DNA from: Dendrophyllia cribrosa
Taxonomy: Eukaryota; Cnidaria; Anthozoa; Scleractinia; Dendrophylliidae
NCBI GenBank assembly: GCA_024195265.1
Contig: JAJLRJ010000009.1
Coordinates: forward strand, 9,852,791 to 9,916,790
DNA length: 64,000 nucleotides
Reading direction: 5' to 3'
A model generated the notes under the pieces. The model worked only from the letters and a program-made list of their open reading frames with translations. It did not search any database and was not told where the DNA came from. The position numbers were made by a program, and so were the translations under genes. Numbering within the stretch: the first letter of the stretch is position 1; each line of letters begins with the position of its first letter. Shown here piece by piece: positions 1 to 13,000 of this stretch.

Positions 1-32
1 GCTACGAAAAATCTCGATTTGATCGCTTTTTA

Positions 33-149
33 CCAGAATTCACTGCGCCACGCACACATTTTGGGCCAGAATTCACTGCGCCACGCACACATTTTGGGCC
101 AGAATTCACTGCGCCACGCACACATTTTGGGCCAGAATTCACTGCGCCA
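33..149. repeat. 33-bp tandem repeat, about 3.5 copies
   Basis: Units start at 33, 66, 99 and 132, each beginning CCAGAATTCACTGCGCCACG; the last is cut short. The copies are nearly identical, so the array is young. Its right edge runs into a minus-strand open frame (to 339) that I do not recognise. Confidence 0.9.
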
Positions 150-2042
150 CGAACAATAGCCTCGCTTGCTGCTTCAAGCTGTTGGCTGCGAGATCTGTAA
201 TATTTTGGTCCAACATGTGCCAGTCGTAATCGGAACTGAAGTGCCGAAGACTACCGCGAGTTGAGCGAGGACTGTGAGGCATGGTGATAGGACCGTTGGA
301 TAGCAAAGATTTTCGAAGATTGTACGGAATAAAAGACAAATTTATTTTGAAATCACTCCGACAGCGGTCGATGAGACTGAGCTGAGCGCGTGGGGACGCG
401 AAACCTGAGCTGAGCGCGAGGAGACGCGAATACGATACGGCTAGCTAGTAACGCAACATATTCATTATCAATAATTAAGTTAAACCTAAATTTTCACACC
501 TTCCTCGTGGTGAACGCGTCCTTTGCTAAACAATATTCTACAGACATTGCAAGAACTTGATGCGTGAATTACAAAACAAAATTAGTCTTATCAGCTGGAG
601 TTTTCGTCGATTCATCCCGGTTACATTTGCTTTGCTTTCCCTCAAAAAACGAAAGAGAAAATTCTGTAATACCAGCGAGGCGATAAAACAGCATTATTAC
701 AACAAATTTACCGCAGCAATTACTATCTTTTGGATACACTAGTTTAACTTTATTTTATTTTGCAAGTTTTACATTCTGACGGTCAAATATAAATAGGTGA
801 TTGACCGAACCTGGGCAATATAGTATTATCTTAATCAAAAGAACGCGTTCTTGGTAACATTTTAAACTTAAATAAAGCAAACCCTGTTAATACGGACACC
901 GAGGGGACTACAGAAACTGTCCGCATTAAAATGCATTTTATTGTCATGAAGGGAAAATGCAGTAAACACTGACCACATCTAACCTCACAAAAACACTAAA
1001 AAATATACCTGGACAGAAGTTGGTAGTTTACTTTCAACAAAACTGATAGATAGTTAACGGTCTGTGTAACTGCCCGACGTTTAGCATTAGAAACAAATTA
1101 AAGCTTAGGATTGGCATGAGATTGTTTTAATGTATATGGAAAGACTCCCTGTTGTCCGTATTAACGGTGTCTATATTAACGGGGTGTCCGTGTTATGCGG
1201 GTAAATTTTAGAGAAAATGTATAGGTTTTCAGCCGGGAACTAGAAAAATAGGTCGGCAATGCGTACATGAGTGAGCTTACGATGAAAATTTGCACGGAAA
1301 TATCTAGAGACGGAATTTGTGATGTCGAAAATGTTACTTTCAAAGATATTAAGCTAAATGAGAAATACACCATAGGCTGTCTGCCTCTGATTTTTCATAA
1401 AAAACTATTTAACGATATAATGTGGTACTGTCACAGGTATGGAAGCACAACTTAAAAAATGGTTCATTGACTGTATAACTGGTGCAAGTGTTCCAAGTCC
1501 AAGAGATGTGATAAAAACACGTCCACCAAGCACCATTGTGGCTTGCAACTTAACGTCTCAAGAGCTTCTGTATTGGAAAAGTATCTTGGTTTGTCGAGGA
1601 TGATTTTTTGTTTTGTTGGACTGGAAGATCGTTCGTTAATTTGGTATCGTTTTTGTCACACTATGTAATGTCACTACAAGGACCGAGTTATCATCGTCAT
1701 CATCAAAGTTATTCTGAAAAAAAATGTAAATCATATACAGCAGTCCCTCTGTTAAGCTGAAACCCTCAGGACCTTGAGAACCATTTCCAGTAAAGGACTG
1801 ATGAATACATATTTTGGGTTTTTGAGAAATGACCACTTAATAGAGGAAGTACTGTAACTGTGAACATGAACAAAATTCTAGATCTACCACACATGGATTT
1901 ACACAAGGATGGGTGCCTATTTGAAATAGGTGTTTATTTGAAACAGTGTCTGACAAACAAACGTGGTCGGGTTTCACATGTAAGGAGTGGTAAAACCCCA
2001 TACTGACAGTAAAGATTGACACCATTTTACTCAAGGCAGGCA
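150..2042. other. Intergenic stretch without a recognised gene
   Basis: Several 60-68 codon open frames exist on both strands, but none matches a family I know or has a convincing splice context. At 373-430 the motif GCTGAGCGCG is repeated twice. Around 890-1195 the phrase GTCCGTATTAACGG recurs in both orientations, suggesting a decayed inverted repeat. The frame at 1267-1455 (+) has a plausible amino-acid composition but stops at once; I cannot name it. Confidence 0.5.
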
Positions 2043-2198
2043 ATGGGCCTTTATCACGCGGCGGCCATGTTGATTCCCAGGAGAATAAAATGCTTTGTTT
2101 TCCCCTTGCTTAACCTCGTTCTCAACTTTTTCACTGCGAGGCTTGGGGGGTAAATCTTTTGTTTTTATACAAAATGGCCGGGCGTGATAAAAGCCCAT
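2043..2198. mobile_element. MITE with terminal inverted repeats
   Basis: The left end ATGGGCCTTTATCACGC and the reverse complement of the right end, ATGGGCTTTTATCACGC, match with one difference, and the next bases (GGCCAT) also pair. The 156-bp body has no coding potential. Confidence 0.75.
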
Positions 2199-2545
2199 GT
2201 TATCTTTTAATCAAAATATATAAATTTAAAGATCAATTTAATAAAACGTTTACGCTTGTAGCTATTGTTTCAGAGGTCTGAAACAATAACTACACTTGTA
2301 AATTACAGCTGTAAAAGTTTTATGAAATTGAGCCCTGGTTGGTGCTTATAGCATGTAGCTGTTTGCATACAGTATCAGCATTGCCAACAATAACAGTAAA
2401 ACATTAACATTTATTCTCAAGTTGTTTTGGAATGTAGGTAGCTGTAACAAGTATAGTTAACTTACATTTTAAACTTAGTAACATCAACGTTTTCAAACAA
2501 TAACTTTTCAACGTTTTAGTGTAACTGCACTTAACCCAGATTTGT

Positions 2546-2643
2546 GTCTCTAAAGACATTATTTGTTCTCCGAAGAGAATTCATCGTTTCCCGAAGGAAA
2601 TATTTTGTTCCCAGAAGGGAATTATATGACCCTGAGACAGGGT
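2546..2643. repeat. Array of five 21-bp hairpin units
   Basis: Five short palindromes start at 2546, 2566, 2587, 2608 and 2629, a spacing of 20, 21, 21 and 21 bp. Stems/loops are GTCT-CTAA-AGAC, TTCTC-CGAA-GAGAA, TTTCC-CGAA-GGAAA, TTCCC-AGAA-GGGAA and ACCCT-GAGAC-AGGGT. Stem sequences differ between units while complementarity is kept, as in compensatory change. The period of 21 keeps frame, so both strands are open here; the plus frame reads as heptads of the form V-x-R-R-x-x-F/Y. Function unknown. Confidence 0.85.
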
Positions 2644-3134
2644 TATGGATTGCCAGATGTTGTACATGGAGCAATTCGCAATGCTGGACTGCACAAGTCA
2701 CTCGGCGGCCATCACAGCTGTCTTTAAAACTACATCTCGGTGATTTAAGGAAACTTTTGTTGGCGAAGATTTTGTCTACACCTTCAAAACATCTGAAAAA
2801 CTCTTTACGTGAAAACAATAGACACATTGCTTGAATGCTGTGCCTGCATGATTACTGGTGCAATATAACACGAAAACATCGTAAATTTCGAGTCTCTCAC
2901 CTGCTTCCACGTTCCGTGTTTTTGATATCGAAAATACGTCGTTCGTTATCCGGGATGATCCGGGATCAGTTCGCAGCACTTCGTGTTCAACCTCGCTCAT
3001 ATTCGCGTGTTCGTGCTCTCATCGTTCGTACGGAAATAAACAATATCTGTTCGAGACCACGCGCCGTGATACCGAAGACAACCCGAAGATTGGACTACCA
3101 CGGACTTACGGACACTTCCCATGACATAGAGTGA
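2644..3134. other. Open region on both strands after the hairpin array, identity unknown
   Basis: A plus frame runs from 2544 to 2834 (96 codons) and another from 2835 to 3134 (99 codons). Minus frames cover 2531-2827 and 2776-3000. None matches a family I recognise, and frames open on both strands suggest repeat DNA rather than a host gene. It may be part of one repeat family with the hairpin array. Confidence 0.35.
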
Positions 3135-3499
3135 GATTACACTTCATGTAAGCTCACTCAAAAAAACCCGGCCATATCTTCGTGACATATAGCCCCTTTG
3201 AGCAGATGTCCGTAAAGCGGGCTTCTACTATATCTAAGAGCTTTCCGATAATTTTACAAAATGAAACCTGCCTAGGTTCCCTTAAAATATAAAGAGGACA
3301 AAGTTTATAGATTGAAGAGACGCGTTACCTGGCATTTCTGAGTTACTCTAATAGATTCAGATTACATTTCATGCTAACAATAAAAAAGAAAGGAATAAGA
3401 TCTACAGTAGGATCACTGTCCCAAACACCGCGAGTATTTCTGCCAACCTGGCGCGCTCAAAATGAATTATGAAACTAATGCGCCTTATTACTCTTTTAA

Positions 3500-4157
3500 G
3501 GACGTTCGCGCGAAAATCTCCTAACATTGATTTTTTTATAAAACTTTTGCTACAGCTAGGTTATGAGTAACTCGTATCAGAAATGCAAAAAAAATGAGGG
3601 GGTCACCGACTTCGTTTCTGAGATAAGCTATCTGAAAGGCGACCCTAATTTTGAAAAATTGGTCTTCCTTACGGGATGTGACCCCAATATCTGTTAGTCT
3701 AAAAATATTGCAAATGAATCTCTAAAATGCAATTTCCTTTCCCAAATTTTATGCGAGTAGGCCTGTTTAGTAAATTCATTCAACTGGTGACTTTCGTTGA
3801 AGTAAATTTCATATTTAAACGACAGCATTTGCAAACTCTGACAGCCGCAAGTTGGCAGGATTCGACGGCGCGCGGGTAGAAAAATGGAAAAAAATTTAAA
3901 CTTCCTACATTGATTTTTTGTTCATTTTTTCACAATCTGTCGAGAATTGGCAAAGAAAATTATCTATCAAAAAAGAATTGGGGGTCACCGACCATCCAAG
4001 CGAGTTAAATCTAAGCAAAGTTAACGCAACGGCTGTCAGCCCTTCATGTGCTTAGATTTCTTCTCTTGCGCGCGCGCTCGTGCATGACGTAGCATGGCGT
4101 TGCGACATGAATTGCGTGCGCAGTAAGGATGCGCATAAACAATTAGCGCGAACGTCC
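3500..4157. mobile_element. TTAA-flanked non-autonomous DNA element
   Basis: The ends GGACGTTCGCGC and GCGCGAACGTCC are inverted copies, and TTAA flanks both sides (3496-3499 and 4158-4161). TTAA duplication fits piggyBac or Kolobok mobilisation. I see no coding frame inside. Confidence 0.75.
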
Positions 4158-4186
4158 TTAAGGTTGCCTTTCACTACTGTCTAGCA

Positions 4187-4270
4187 ACCTTGTTCCCAGG
4201 CTCTATCTTCTGTCAGCCCGTCAGCCCCCTAGAACGAGAGAAGAAGAGAGAGCCTAGGAACGAGGTTGTT
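4187..4270. repeat. Short imperfect hairpin
   Basis: CAACCTTGTTCCCAGGCTCT is followed about 45 bp later by AGAGCCTAGGAACGAGGTTG, its imperfect reverse complement. Confidence 0.7.
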
Positions 4271-4274
4271 CGCC

Positions 4275-4426
4275 ACTTTAGAAACGAGGAAACTGGGCCG
4301 AACGAACTTTCGCAACGACTTCTGGGACTGTAACTGGGGACAGAGACAAAAGAAGCATCCCCTATAACGATCCCAGAAGTCGTTGCGAAAGTTCACTCGG
4401 CCCAGTTTCCTTCTCGTTTCTAAAGT
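4275..4426. mobile_element. Foldback MITE, 152 bp
   Basis: The arm starting ACTTTAGAAACGAGGAAACT pairs with the right end AGTTTCCTTCTCGTTTCTAAAGT, and pairing continues inward through the GCAACGACTTCTGGGA / TCCCAGAAGTCGTTGC block. Arms are roughly 55 bp with a short loop. Confidence 0.85.
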
Positions 4427-4736
4427 CTTTATGCTTTGTATCCTTATGTCGCAAGTAAAAACAAGGCTTCAATCGTTTGTTTCCCTTTCCTTCTATTTAG
4501 ATCTTATGAGCACTGACCGTGTTTCACGGGTCAAGTGAAACCACACTTACAAACTGTACTAGAAGTTACAAAGGTTATATACTCTACTAACAGTGTGTAC
4601 CTCATTCAAATAGACATTTTAAATATTCTGCTCTTCCAAGTACGTATTTTAATGTTACTTACATGCATTGTACTTCGGGCTATACAAATCTTTACGAATT
4701 AATTTACGATCATCATCTTGATTTTATACAAAGTTT

Positions 4737-5183
4737 AGGCCCTATATTCATGGAAAGGGTATGATCCTAGTGCTAGGATCATCCGAGCGCCACATATTTT
4801 CTGCTTTCAGTTTACATGCAAAGGGTTGTATTTGGCGCTAACGCTGGGATGATCCCAGCGCTAGGATCATCCTATCTGAGAGGTAGGATGATCCTAGCAC
4901 CAGGATGATCCTAGCTTCATATGAACGGCCCCAGGGAGCCCCCGCGTTATCTTCGCTTTTGTTATTGCGCCCGCCATCTTGCTTTGCAACCGCGCCGAAC
5001 TCAAAGGTACTAGGGCCATCCTGCCGAATTTTTTACGTAAACGAAATGGAAAGTTGATCCTGGAAGCCGCATTTTTGCATGTAAACCAAATGAACCTTCT
5101 AGGATCATCCTAGCACTAGGATCATCCTAGCACTAGGATCATCCTAGCACTAGGATCATCCTCTTTCCATGTGAATAGGGCCT
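4737..5183. mobile_element. MITE with subterminal GGATCATCCTAG repeats
   Basis: The ends AGGCCCTATATTCATGGAAA and the reverse complement of the right end, AGGCCCTATTCACATGGAAA, form the inverted repeat. Just inside both ends, and also in the centre, the palindromic phrase CCTAGCACTAGGATCATCC is repeated in tandem, with several copies near the right end. Such subterminal repeats are typical transposase-binding arrays (inference). Confidence 0.8.
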
Positions 5184-5434
5184 TAGTTAGCACAAGTTCT
5201 AAGAACAAGAAAAACGCCACGAAGCTGCGATCCTAGACGTCTACACAACCTTTTATCCCTTTCAATCCAACTTTGCTTGACGATGGTGACACTTAACAGT
5301 CACACGACAGACAAATCTGTGGCCCTTAGTTTCCAGATCGAACTGGAATGAAGAAATGTTGGTTTTTGAGAAAGAAGGAAGGAAAAACCGAAGGACCAGG
5401 ATAATGGTGAATGGTGGCACCTTGGAATTACATT

Positions 5435-5945
5435 CACAGACTCAAAAGTTAGAACCAACTTGTTAACAAATAGCACCACAGGAAAGTACTACGTAGTAGC
5501 CTTCATTTGAATGGTCACACTATAGGATTTCATCCACAGACTCAAACGTTACAACCACCTTGTACAGTATAATAAACAGCACTACAGGAAAGTACTGCTC
5601 AGTAGCTTGCATTTGAATGGTCACAATTTAAGATTACATCCACAGACTCAAAAGTTAGATCCAACTTGTACAGCATAACAAACAGCACCAAAGGACAGAA
5701 CTGCTCAATAGCTTTCATTTGAATGGTAACACGCAAGGATTTCATCCACATACTCAAAAGTTGGAACCACCTTGCACAGCATAACAAACAGCACCAAAGG
5801 AAAGTACTGCTCAGTAGCTTTCATTTGAATGGTAACACTTAAGGATTTCATCCACAGACTCAAAAGTTGGAACCACCTTGTACAGCATAATAGACATTAC
5901 CACAGGAAAGCGCAGACTTCCATTTGAATAGTCGCATTCACACAT
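5435..5945 (+). repeat. 106-bp satellite array, copy 1
   Basis: Five units with the anchor CACAGACTCAAA (or close variants) at 5435, 5535, 5641, 5747 and 5853 give a period of about 106 bp. Conserved blocks include CACAGGAAAGTACTGCTCAG and CATTTGAATGGTCACACT. Further arrays of the family lie at 9052-9590 (same strand) and 26172-26315, 30165-30560 and 30720-30985 (opposite strand). The array sits directly downstream of the MED25 stop codon and may overlap its 3' UTR. Confidence 0.9.
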
Positions 5946-6011
5946 TCAAAAACTGTTCAAATACTGTTGGAGTAAGAGGGATAATACTACAAGTTGTTTT
6001 AAATATGCATC

Positions 6012-6970
6012 TCATTGTGGCAAGATATCGAGAAAGCTCATGTTGTTAGGAAGAAAACTGGACTGGGACTGAGACAACTGCTGCTGCTGAACTTGCATTT
6101 GAGCCTGCGATACTTGACCTTCAGACATGGGGGCCTGGGACTGGGCCATCTGCGCTTGCGTCATCTGTACCTGTGACGTAAAAAAGTGATGACACTGTCT
6201 TAAGCACACAGATTACAGCTTCTGAAGTGGAAACAGAATGTGAATTGGGGAATATTTGCTGACGTCCTTGTTTATATTTTGTTTCATCAGAATATGAATT
6301 TACTTAGAGAAGGCACCGTAGTAAATACGAATTAACTTCAAACGTAGAAAGAGCTTGTTAAACATAGTAATCTACGCAATTTTGAGCTCTTTTATCGTTG
6401 TTTTTGCTTGTCTTTGCAAAACTGTGAAAATGCTTGCTCTTTCGCTATCTCTTAGGAGTAATATTAATAGGTGCCACACCTTTATCACAAGATTCCGTGA
6501 GCCTTCTCGTCACTTTTATATGGGAGAGCTACCCCCTCCACACCCCGCTGAGTAACTGAGTGTCTGTTTACAGCCTATTTCGACAGACAGTCCATTAATA
6601 GTTCTCCCGTCTCATGACGAGAACACAAAGGAAATCACTACCATGAAGGAGGTTTGGATACCCGGTCTTAATTAGCATAGATTTTGGCGATTTTATTCCT
6701 TTGTTTTCTGCGCATTGAATGATCAGTTTGAGAAGCTATATCAAACAATCAAAAGAGTGTTACAAACGGTATCCAAACACCTCGAGGTGTGTTAAAAAAA
6801 AAACTCGGCTGCGCCTCGTTTTTCAATCCACTTCTCGGTGTTTGGATATCCTGATGAAACACTCTTTCTCGTGTTTGATTTATTACTTCGACAGACAGTG
6901 GAAAATCATTCCAGCTCTGAATAATTTTTTTTTACCTGGCCGAGCGGCATCTGAACAGCAGCCTGGGATC

Positions 6971-7005
<35 letters not shown>

Positions 7006-10000
7006 AGCTGCAGCATCTGCCACTGCTGTGGTGTCATTCCCTGCTGCTGAGCACCCGCTAGTCCCTGCTGCTGAGCTGAAGTCTGGTTGGCCTGTGTCTG
7101 AAGAAGGTGACGGAGCTGAGACTGGATTCCAACCTGGTTTGACTGCATTTGTTGAACCTGGGCATCCTGTGTTGGAAAGGCTTGTTGTTGCGACTGCTGC
7201 TGCTGCTGCTGCTGCTGTTGTTGTTGTTGTTGAAGCTGCAAAAAGGCAAATGAGGTTCTTACACATTGTCTCACATTCCTGATTCATATCTGCTTATTCT
7301 CTTTCCAACGTCACCCCACTACTTACAAGGGGAGGGGAGGAATTGATAGATCAGTTTTAACAATGGACCTTTTCACCGACATGGCAGCCATATTGATGTT
7401 GCCCCCTTTTAATGGTCATTACGAGATACCCAGGGTGGCAAAATCACTGAATATGGATGCCGTATTGGTAAAAAGGTCTATTGCATTTTAAACTTTACAA
7501 AAAGTTTTATCTCAACATGCTTATTACAATTCGATAATAGAACATCGGCGTCACCGTTCTCGTTATTTTAGTAATTTGTACTTAACGCTAAAAATATGCG
7601 TGTATTTAAAAGGTTATACCGTTACTATGGCAACCTGTTATGTCACGGCGATGACCATAACTTGTTGAGCAATGCCTAGGCATTTGTTTAATATCATTAT
7701 TGTCGCATAAACTGATAAAAAGTGATAGTATTGATCCATCAAAGTGTAACATAATAAAAAAAGAAATGTGTTGGGAAATATTCAATTTCTGAAAACGTTT
7801 TGGTTTAGAGCCATTTCCGCGCGATTACTCCATTTTTCCCGCCTATTTCAAAAACATTCTGACACTTTTTATTGAAATTGAATTTGGGAAAACGCAGACA
7901 CATGTTTCTGTCGCTTCGGGTCCGGAAACCCAAGAACAAACCAAATTTGCAAAATATAATGATCGCTTTGAGTTGAAGCTTTCAAAAGCTGATTCAGACG
8001 TTCGAAAATCGACAATTCATTCTATTAGAAAATAAAAGGTGTCTGTACATGTAGATAGCCAGCTCCATCAGCTTTAATTTAATGTAGGGGTTAAGGTATC
8101 TTAAGAGTAAGTTAGAGCTATTACACTGGAGCATAGTTAATAGAACAAACTGGTCATGAAGCTCAACAAATTTCAAAAAGAGTGTTCAAAGCTGCTTTGT
8201 TTTATGTTGAACGAACCGTGACCCTGCACATTGTTTTGTTTAACGTGTGAGCCCAAATGTTTCTACTGATCAGTTGCTCATATGCATTTCAATACCTTTT
8301 GTGTTTTGTGTACGGTCAAGGCAAACGAACAAAAGAAATGGAGAACAAAGACATATAACAAAGGATTGACTGAGTTTCATAACCAGTTTGTTCTATTAAC
8401 TATGACTGAAGACACCCACGAAGGTGTACTGTAACCTTAAACGTGCTGGAAAACTAACGAGGATAGATTAATAGTGACCTGCTGCTGAAGTTGTTGTCTT
8501 CGTGCTAACAACTGTTGTTGTTGTTGTTGTTGCTGCGGTGTTAGCTGTGTTTGTTGTTGCTGCTGTTGTTGCAGTTGTTGCTGCTGCAGTAGTTTCTGTT
8601 GTTGTTGTTGTTGTTGTTGCTGCTGCTGCTTCAGCTGCAGCTCCTGAAATGCTTGGGCTTGGAAATTCAAAGACCGCTGAAATGTAAAGCAGATGAATAA
8701 ACGGCCAGTTAAATGTTTGCATACTAACTTCAAAACGCATTGTAAAAATACCCGGAAAGCTTTGGAAGACCTTGAGTGGTACCAAAGTCATAAAAGCATG
8801 GGATAAAATAGTTAACGCGAGTGTGTATACCAAGAAAAATCAAGTCAGGGGTAAGAAATTCATGGTATAGCACGAGAAAGCATTGCATATATTTGTTATA
8901 GTTCAATTTTATCCTTGGTTCAATTATTATTTTCCATTGTCATTTTTTATGCTAATATATGATAATGAATATAAAGCAAAATGAAAATTGAACCAAGGAT
9001 AAAATTGAACTACAACATATATAACTATATATCTAGTATAAAAACACAATAAACAATACCACAGGAAAGTACTGATCAGTAGCTTTCATTTGACTGGTCA
9101 TACTTTATTAGAACCACCTTGTCATTACAACATAACAAACAGCGCCAGAGGAAAATACTGTTTGATGGCTTTCATTTGAACGGTTACACCCATAGACTCA
9201 AAAGTTAGAACCACCTTCTACAGCATAATAAACAGTACCACAGGAAAGTACTGCTCAATAGCTTTTATTTGAATGGTCACACTTCAGGATTTCATCCACA
9301 GACTCAAAAGTTAGAACCACCTTGTACAGCATAATAAACAGCACCACAGGAAAGTACTTTCAATAGCTTTCATTTGAATGGTCACACTTTAGGATTTCAT
9401 TCACAGACTCAAACATTAGAACAACCTTATACACCATAATAAACAGCACGACAGGAAAGTACTGCTCAGTAGCTTTCAATTAAATGGTCACACTTTAGGA
9501 TTTCATCCCGACTAAAAAATTAGAAGCACCTCGTAGAGCATAAAAATTATTACCACAGGAAAGTACTGCTCAGTAGTTTTCAATTAAAATTGAGGTTTAA
9601 CGATTTAATCCAGACTGAAGATTTGACTCTCAGCATTTGGTAAACGAATCATGCGCGAGCCAGCGATATCAGGTTTGTACTTACAGCAGCGACAGCAGCA
9701 CTGTCTTGTTGATCCATAGAAAGCACAGACATATTGTGGCTCCCAGTGCCCACTCCACTGAATGTTAAGCCCATACTGGAGGCCACAGAGCTCTGTGAAC
9801 TAGTCACCATTACCTCTGGGTTTTGTCCTAAACCTGGCGTTGCAGTTGACATCATCGCAGTTCCTCCAGAAGTTAGCAAAGACTGTTGGGAGACTTGAAC
9901 CTGCTGCAAGGCAGCATTTTGTTGTTGAAACTAAAGAAGGTAGAAAATGCATAAGTCAACGGACAAAGCAACCAAATCGCAGATAATTTGAAGGTTTATT

Positions 10001-13000
10001 ATCTATAATGTGTTTACAGTTTAAACACGAAGTTCCGGTATAAAAGGAGCCTGGTCTGGCCATTTTGGCCACTGAAGCATTAACAACTGACAAAAAACAT
10101 GCGTCATTACAAAGATCATTGCTAACACAATTTGGAAAAACTTTATGAAAGTTATATCAGAAGTCTTTATGAACTTCTATTTCTTTTCTTGCTTAGGTAA
10201 AATTTTGGTTTAATTAGATTTTTGAAGCAAATTATATTTAAAGGACGCGCAAGTTAACCACGTTTTGTGACCGAAAGACGCCTTAATTTGCATTTCACAC
10301 CCAAAAGGTGTGAAATAGAGGGCGGAGCTAAGACTTTTTTTCCGGACCTTCGTGTTTAACTTATTTTATTATGTCTTATCTAAGGTCGTCACTTTTGGAA
10401 CAGCCGTAAACGTTCCAGACTCAAAACATGAAAACAACAGATTAAGTAATGCTTCACATAAGAACTATAGTAAACTTCATTGTTCTGCGGCATTGGCTCT
10501 TTCCCACATAGAATATCTTTGATTTCAAGAATAGAGGAGGGGCTGATGGTTTATTTTGCTTCTTTAATGAAGTTCCCCAAATGCAATATCTTTGAAAAAT
10601 TGCATGTTGTGCGATTGGGTCTCAAAATACTTGAAACCTTAAAAAAATTAGACTTAAAGGGAGGGTTTCACGGTTCGGCGCATGTGCAAGCTATGGTGTA
10701 ACCCTTTTAATTTCATTGTTTAGACCAATCAGAAGCGAGTAGATAACTCTGGCGGGAAATTTACCCGTGAAAATATCGCAGATTGAATGGATGATTATAC
10801 ATACACTATGTGCGGCATGAAAGCCACCAGAGCGTAAAATAAATACTTCGGGTCAAAGGTTTTATTCAGTGTTAACTTTGTCGTATTAATCCGTTGAAAT
10901 TTTCTGTGAAATTTGGTCATCCTTCGCTATGTTTGGACTTATTATAGTATGTGATTGTTGAAATAAATGTGAATGTTTTTATTAACCGATAAAATTGGTA
11001 AGAAAGCCAATAAAGCATTTTAATTTGTGCACATGCGCCGAACCGTGAAACCATCCCTTTAATGTGCCTTGAACCTTAACTTTTTAGCGTTTTTGAGTCT
11101 AGGCCAACGAGATCACTAGTTGTAACAATGAAAAAAGTTGACATTCCATCGTGCATTGCCGTTCAGCGCTATCCTTCTTATGCGGATCATTACTTAAAGG
11201 GCTGCTACGAGAAGTTAAAGGGGCACTGTCACGACTGATATCGTGTTTTCATGAGTAAGGTCATTATTATCTTGAAATAGGAAACAAAAGCACACCAAAA
11301 GCAAATGTGTTACAAATGATGAAAGTAAAGAAATGTAACGGCTGAAAAAGTTCCACCTGAATGGCAATTTTGATTTCTTGACGCCTGCCAGGAAATCAAA
11401 TTAATTTTGATGAACAATAATCCCATTCCATCCTTGCAATCCTGCGCTTTCCCCCTAAACTTCTTGTTGTGTATTTGGTGGCATTTGGCAATATCACATG
11501 CAAATGAGGCAAGCGAAATTTCAATGTTTCGGCGGGAAACTGTCCATTAAAGCCTCAATAGTGATCGACATCCCATTTCTCATACTAATATCAGTACATA
11601 ATCAAACATACAAGTTATAAGAATAAAGGGCATGATCACCAACGATGAAATGATCTTGGTGTTCAAACACCTTTTACCAATTATCACAACAAGAAATACT
11701 GTAGATTCTGCTCTCTCGTACCCAGGCTCTCTCGAATCCCCCGCTATGTCGAACTGAAACCGTTTTCCCTCGTCTTTAACCCATTCACACCTGAGGATTT
11801 TTACGTTTTTGAGTGATTTTCTGCATACACACGCCCCATAGGATTTCGTGACTGCATATTTGGAGTTACCATTGAAAGTGCTGCTGTTCTAAAACACTGA
11901 AGGCTCGAGTTTACTGGAAACGTCATTGTGACGATCTCATTTTGCTTGCTTGATTTGCAATAAAGGGTCCAATATGAATTATCTACGATTTTTGGTAAGT
12001 TCACAGCCATTTTTCATCTTTAGTAGCTGCCTGGTGAGCATCATTAAGCTTGGAGGTAGTTCAGAGTCCACTTCTCAATGAAGCGAGTTAGGTGTTGTAC
12101 TTCGTTTGCAAATTTGGCTCGTTGCTCGTTGAACTGGAAAAATGGCCGCCTGGAAACGAAGCAGCTTTGGGACTCGACTCTGGATGAATTTCTCGACCTA
12201 CTGCGGCATATTTTGGAAGTTGCGACCACAGGAGAACACAACAAGCGCGAAATTTCGGTGGTGGGTCGGAGTGGCTGTGGACTTAGTATAAATAATATAT
12301 ATAGTTAGGCTTAGCCTAACAGCGGCGCCCTCTGAAGACCCTCTGAACAAGCTTAACTAAGATGAAACTTAACTAATAGGTGAAAGGTCGGAAGCACAAG
12401 AATTAAGATTAATATTGACGACCGGGCTATTTTTCAATTTTAGCAATTCTCAAAAACAGTATTACCCGACCGTCTGCACAGTACATTTAGACCGTACAAA
12501 AGTTCACAAAAACAACTTTTTCTCCGTCTAGAATAACTATTACGACTACTGTTAAAAAATACAGTTGTAGCTTGTCAAAAAATGCCTGAGAAACTGATTT
12601 GGAAATCAAAATTGCCAAAAATACAAACATATTTGCATACGGCCACGCGAGTGAAGTTAGAACTATAATAAAAGTCTTGTTTTGTTTACATAAAATCGCT
12701 TTTCAACCTATGTAATGAATGAACAAACACATAAAAATGGACAACACAATCTTCTTTCGATAAATTTTATTCAAATCTCCATTAGTTTATGTTGAAAAGC
12801 AAAACGGAAAACGCGCATCGAGGCCGAGCCGTGTCTTCGATGAATTCAAGAAATTAATACAACTGAATTTAAGCTACACGTTTAAAAACAATTCTCCAAA
12901 ACTAACGAGAACACATTAACAAAAACTCAATCACAGATTGATATCTAGATAAATTTCCATCGAAAAATGTAATTTGTTTTACCTTTAAGTCCCTCCGGCG

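Noticed and set aside
33..149. 33-bp repeats at the left edge as a CRISPR array
   Set aside because: Units are contiguous with no variable spacers.
6850..6870. CTGATGA near 6852 and 24312 as hammerhead cores
   Set aside because: No stem II or GAAA box follows at a sensible distance; the words belong to a dispersed foldback.
6719..7287. Long open frames on both strands with poly-Ala and poly-Thr runs (187 and 134 codons)
   Set aside because: They are other frames of the MED25 Gln-rich exon 22 (CAG/CAA repeats read as Ala, Thr or Val). Only the Gln frame joins correctly by splice phase.
8468..8833. Poly-Thr/Val open frames
   Set aside because: Shadows of the Gln codons of MED25 exon 21.
9649..9909. 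86-codon frame as an independent small gene
   Set aside because: It is MED25 exon 20 read through its donor at 9684.
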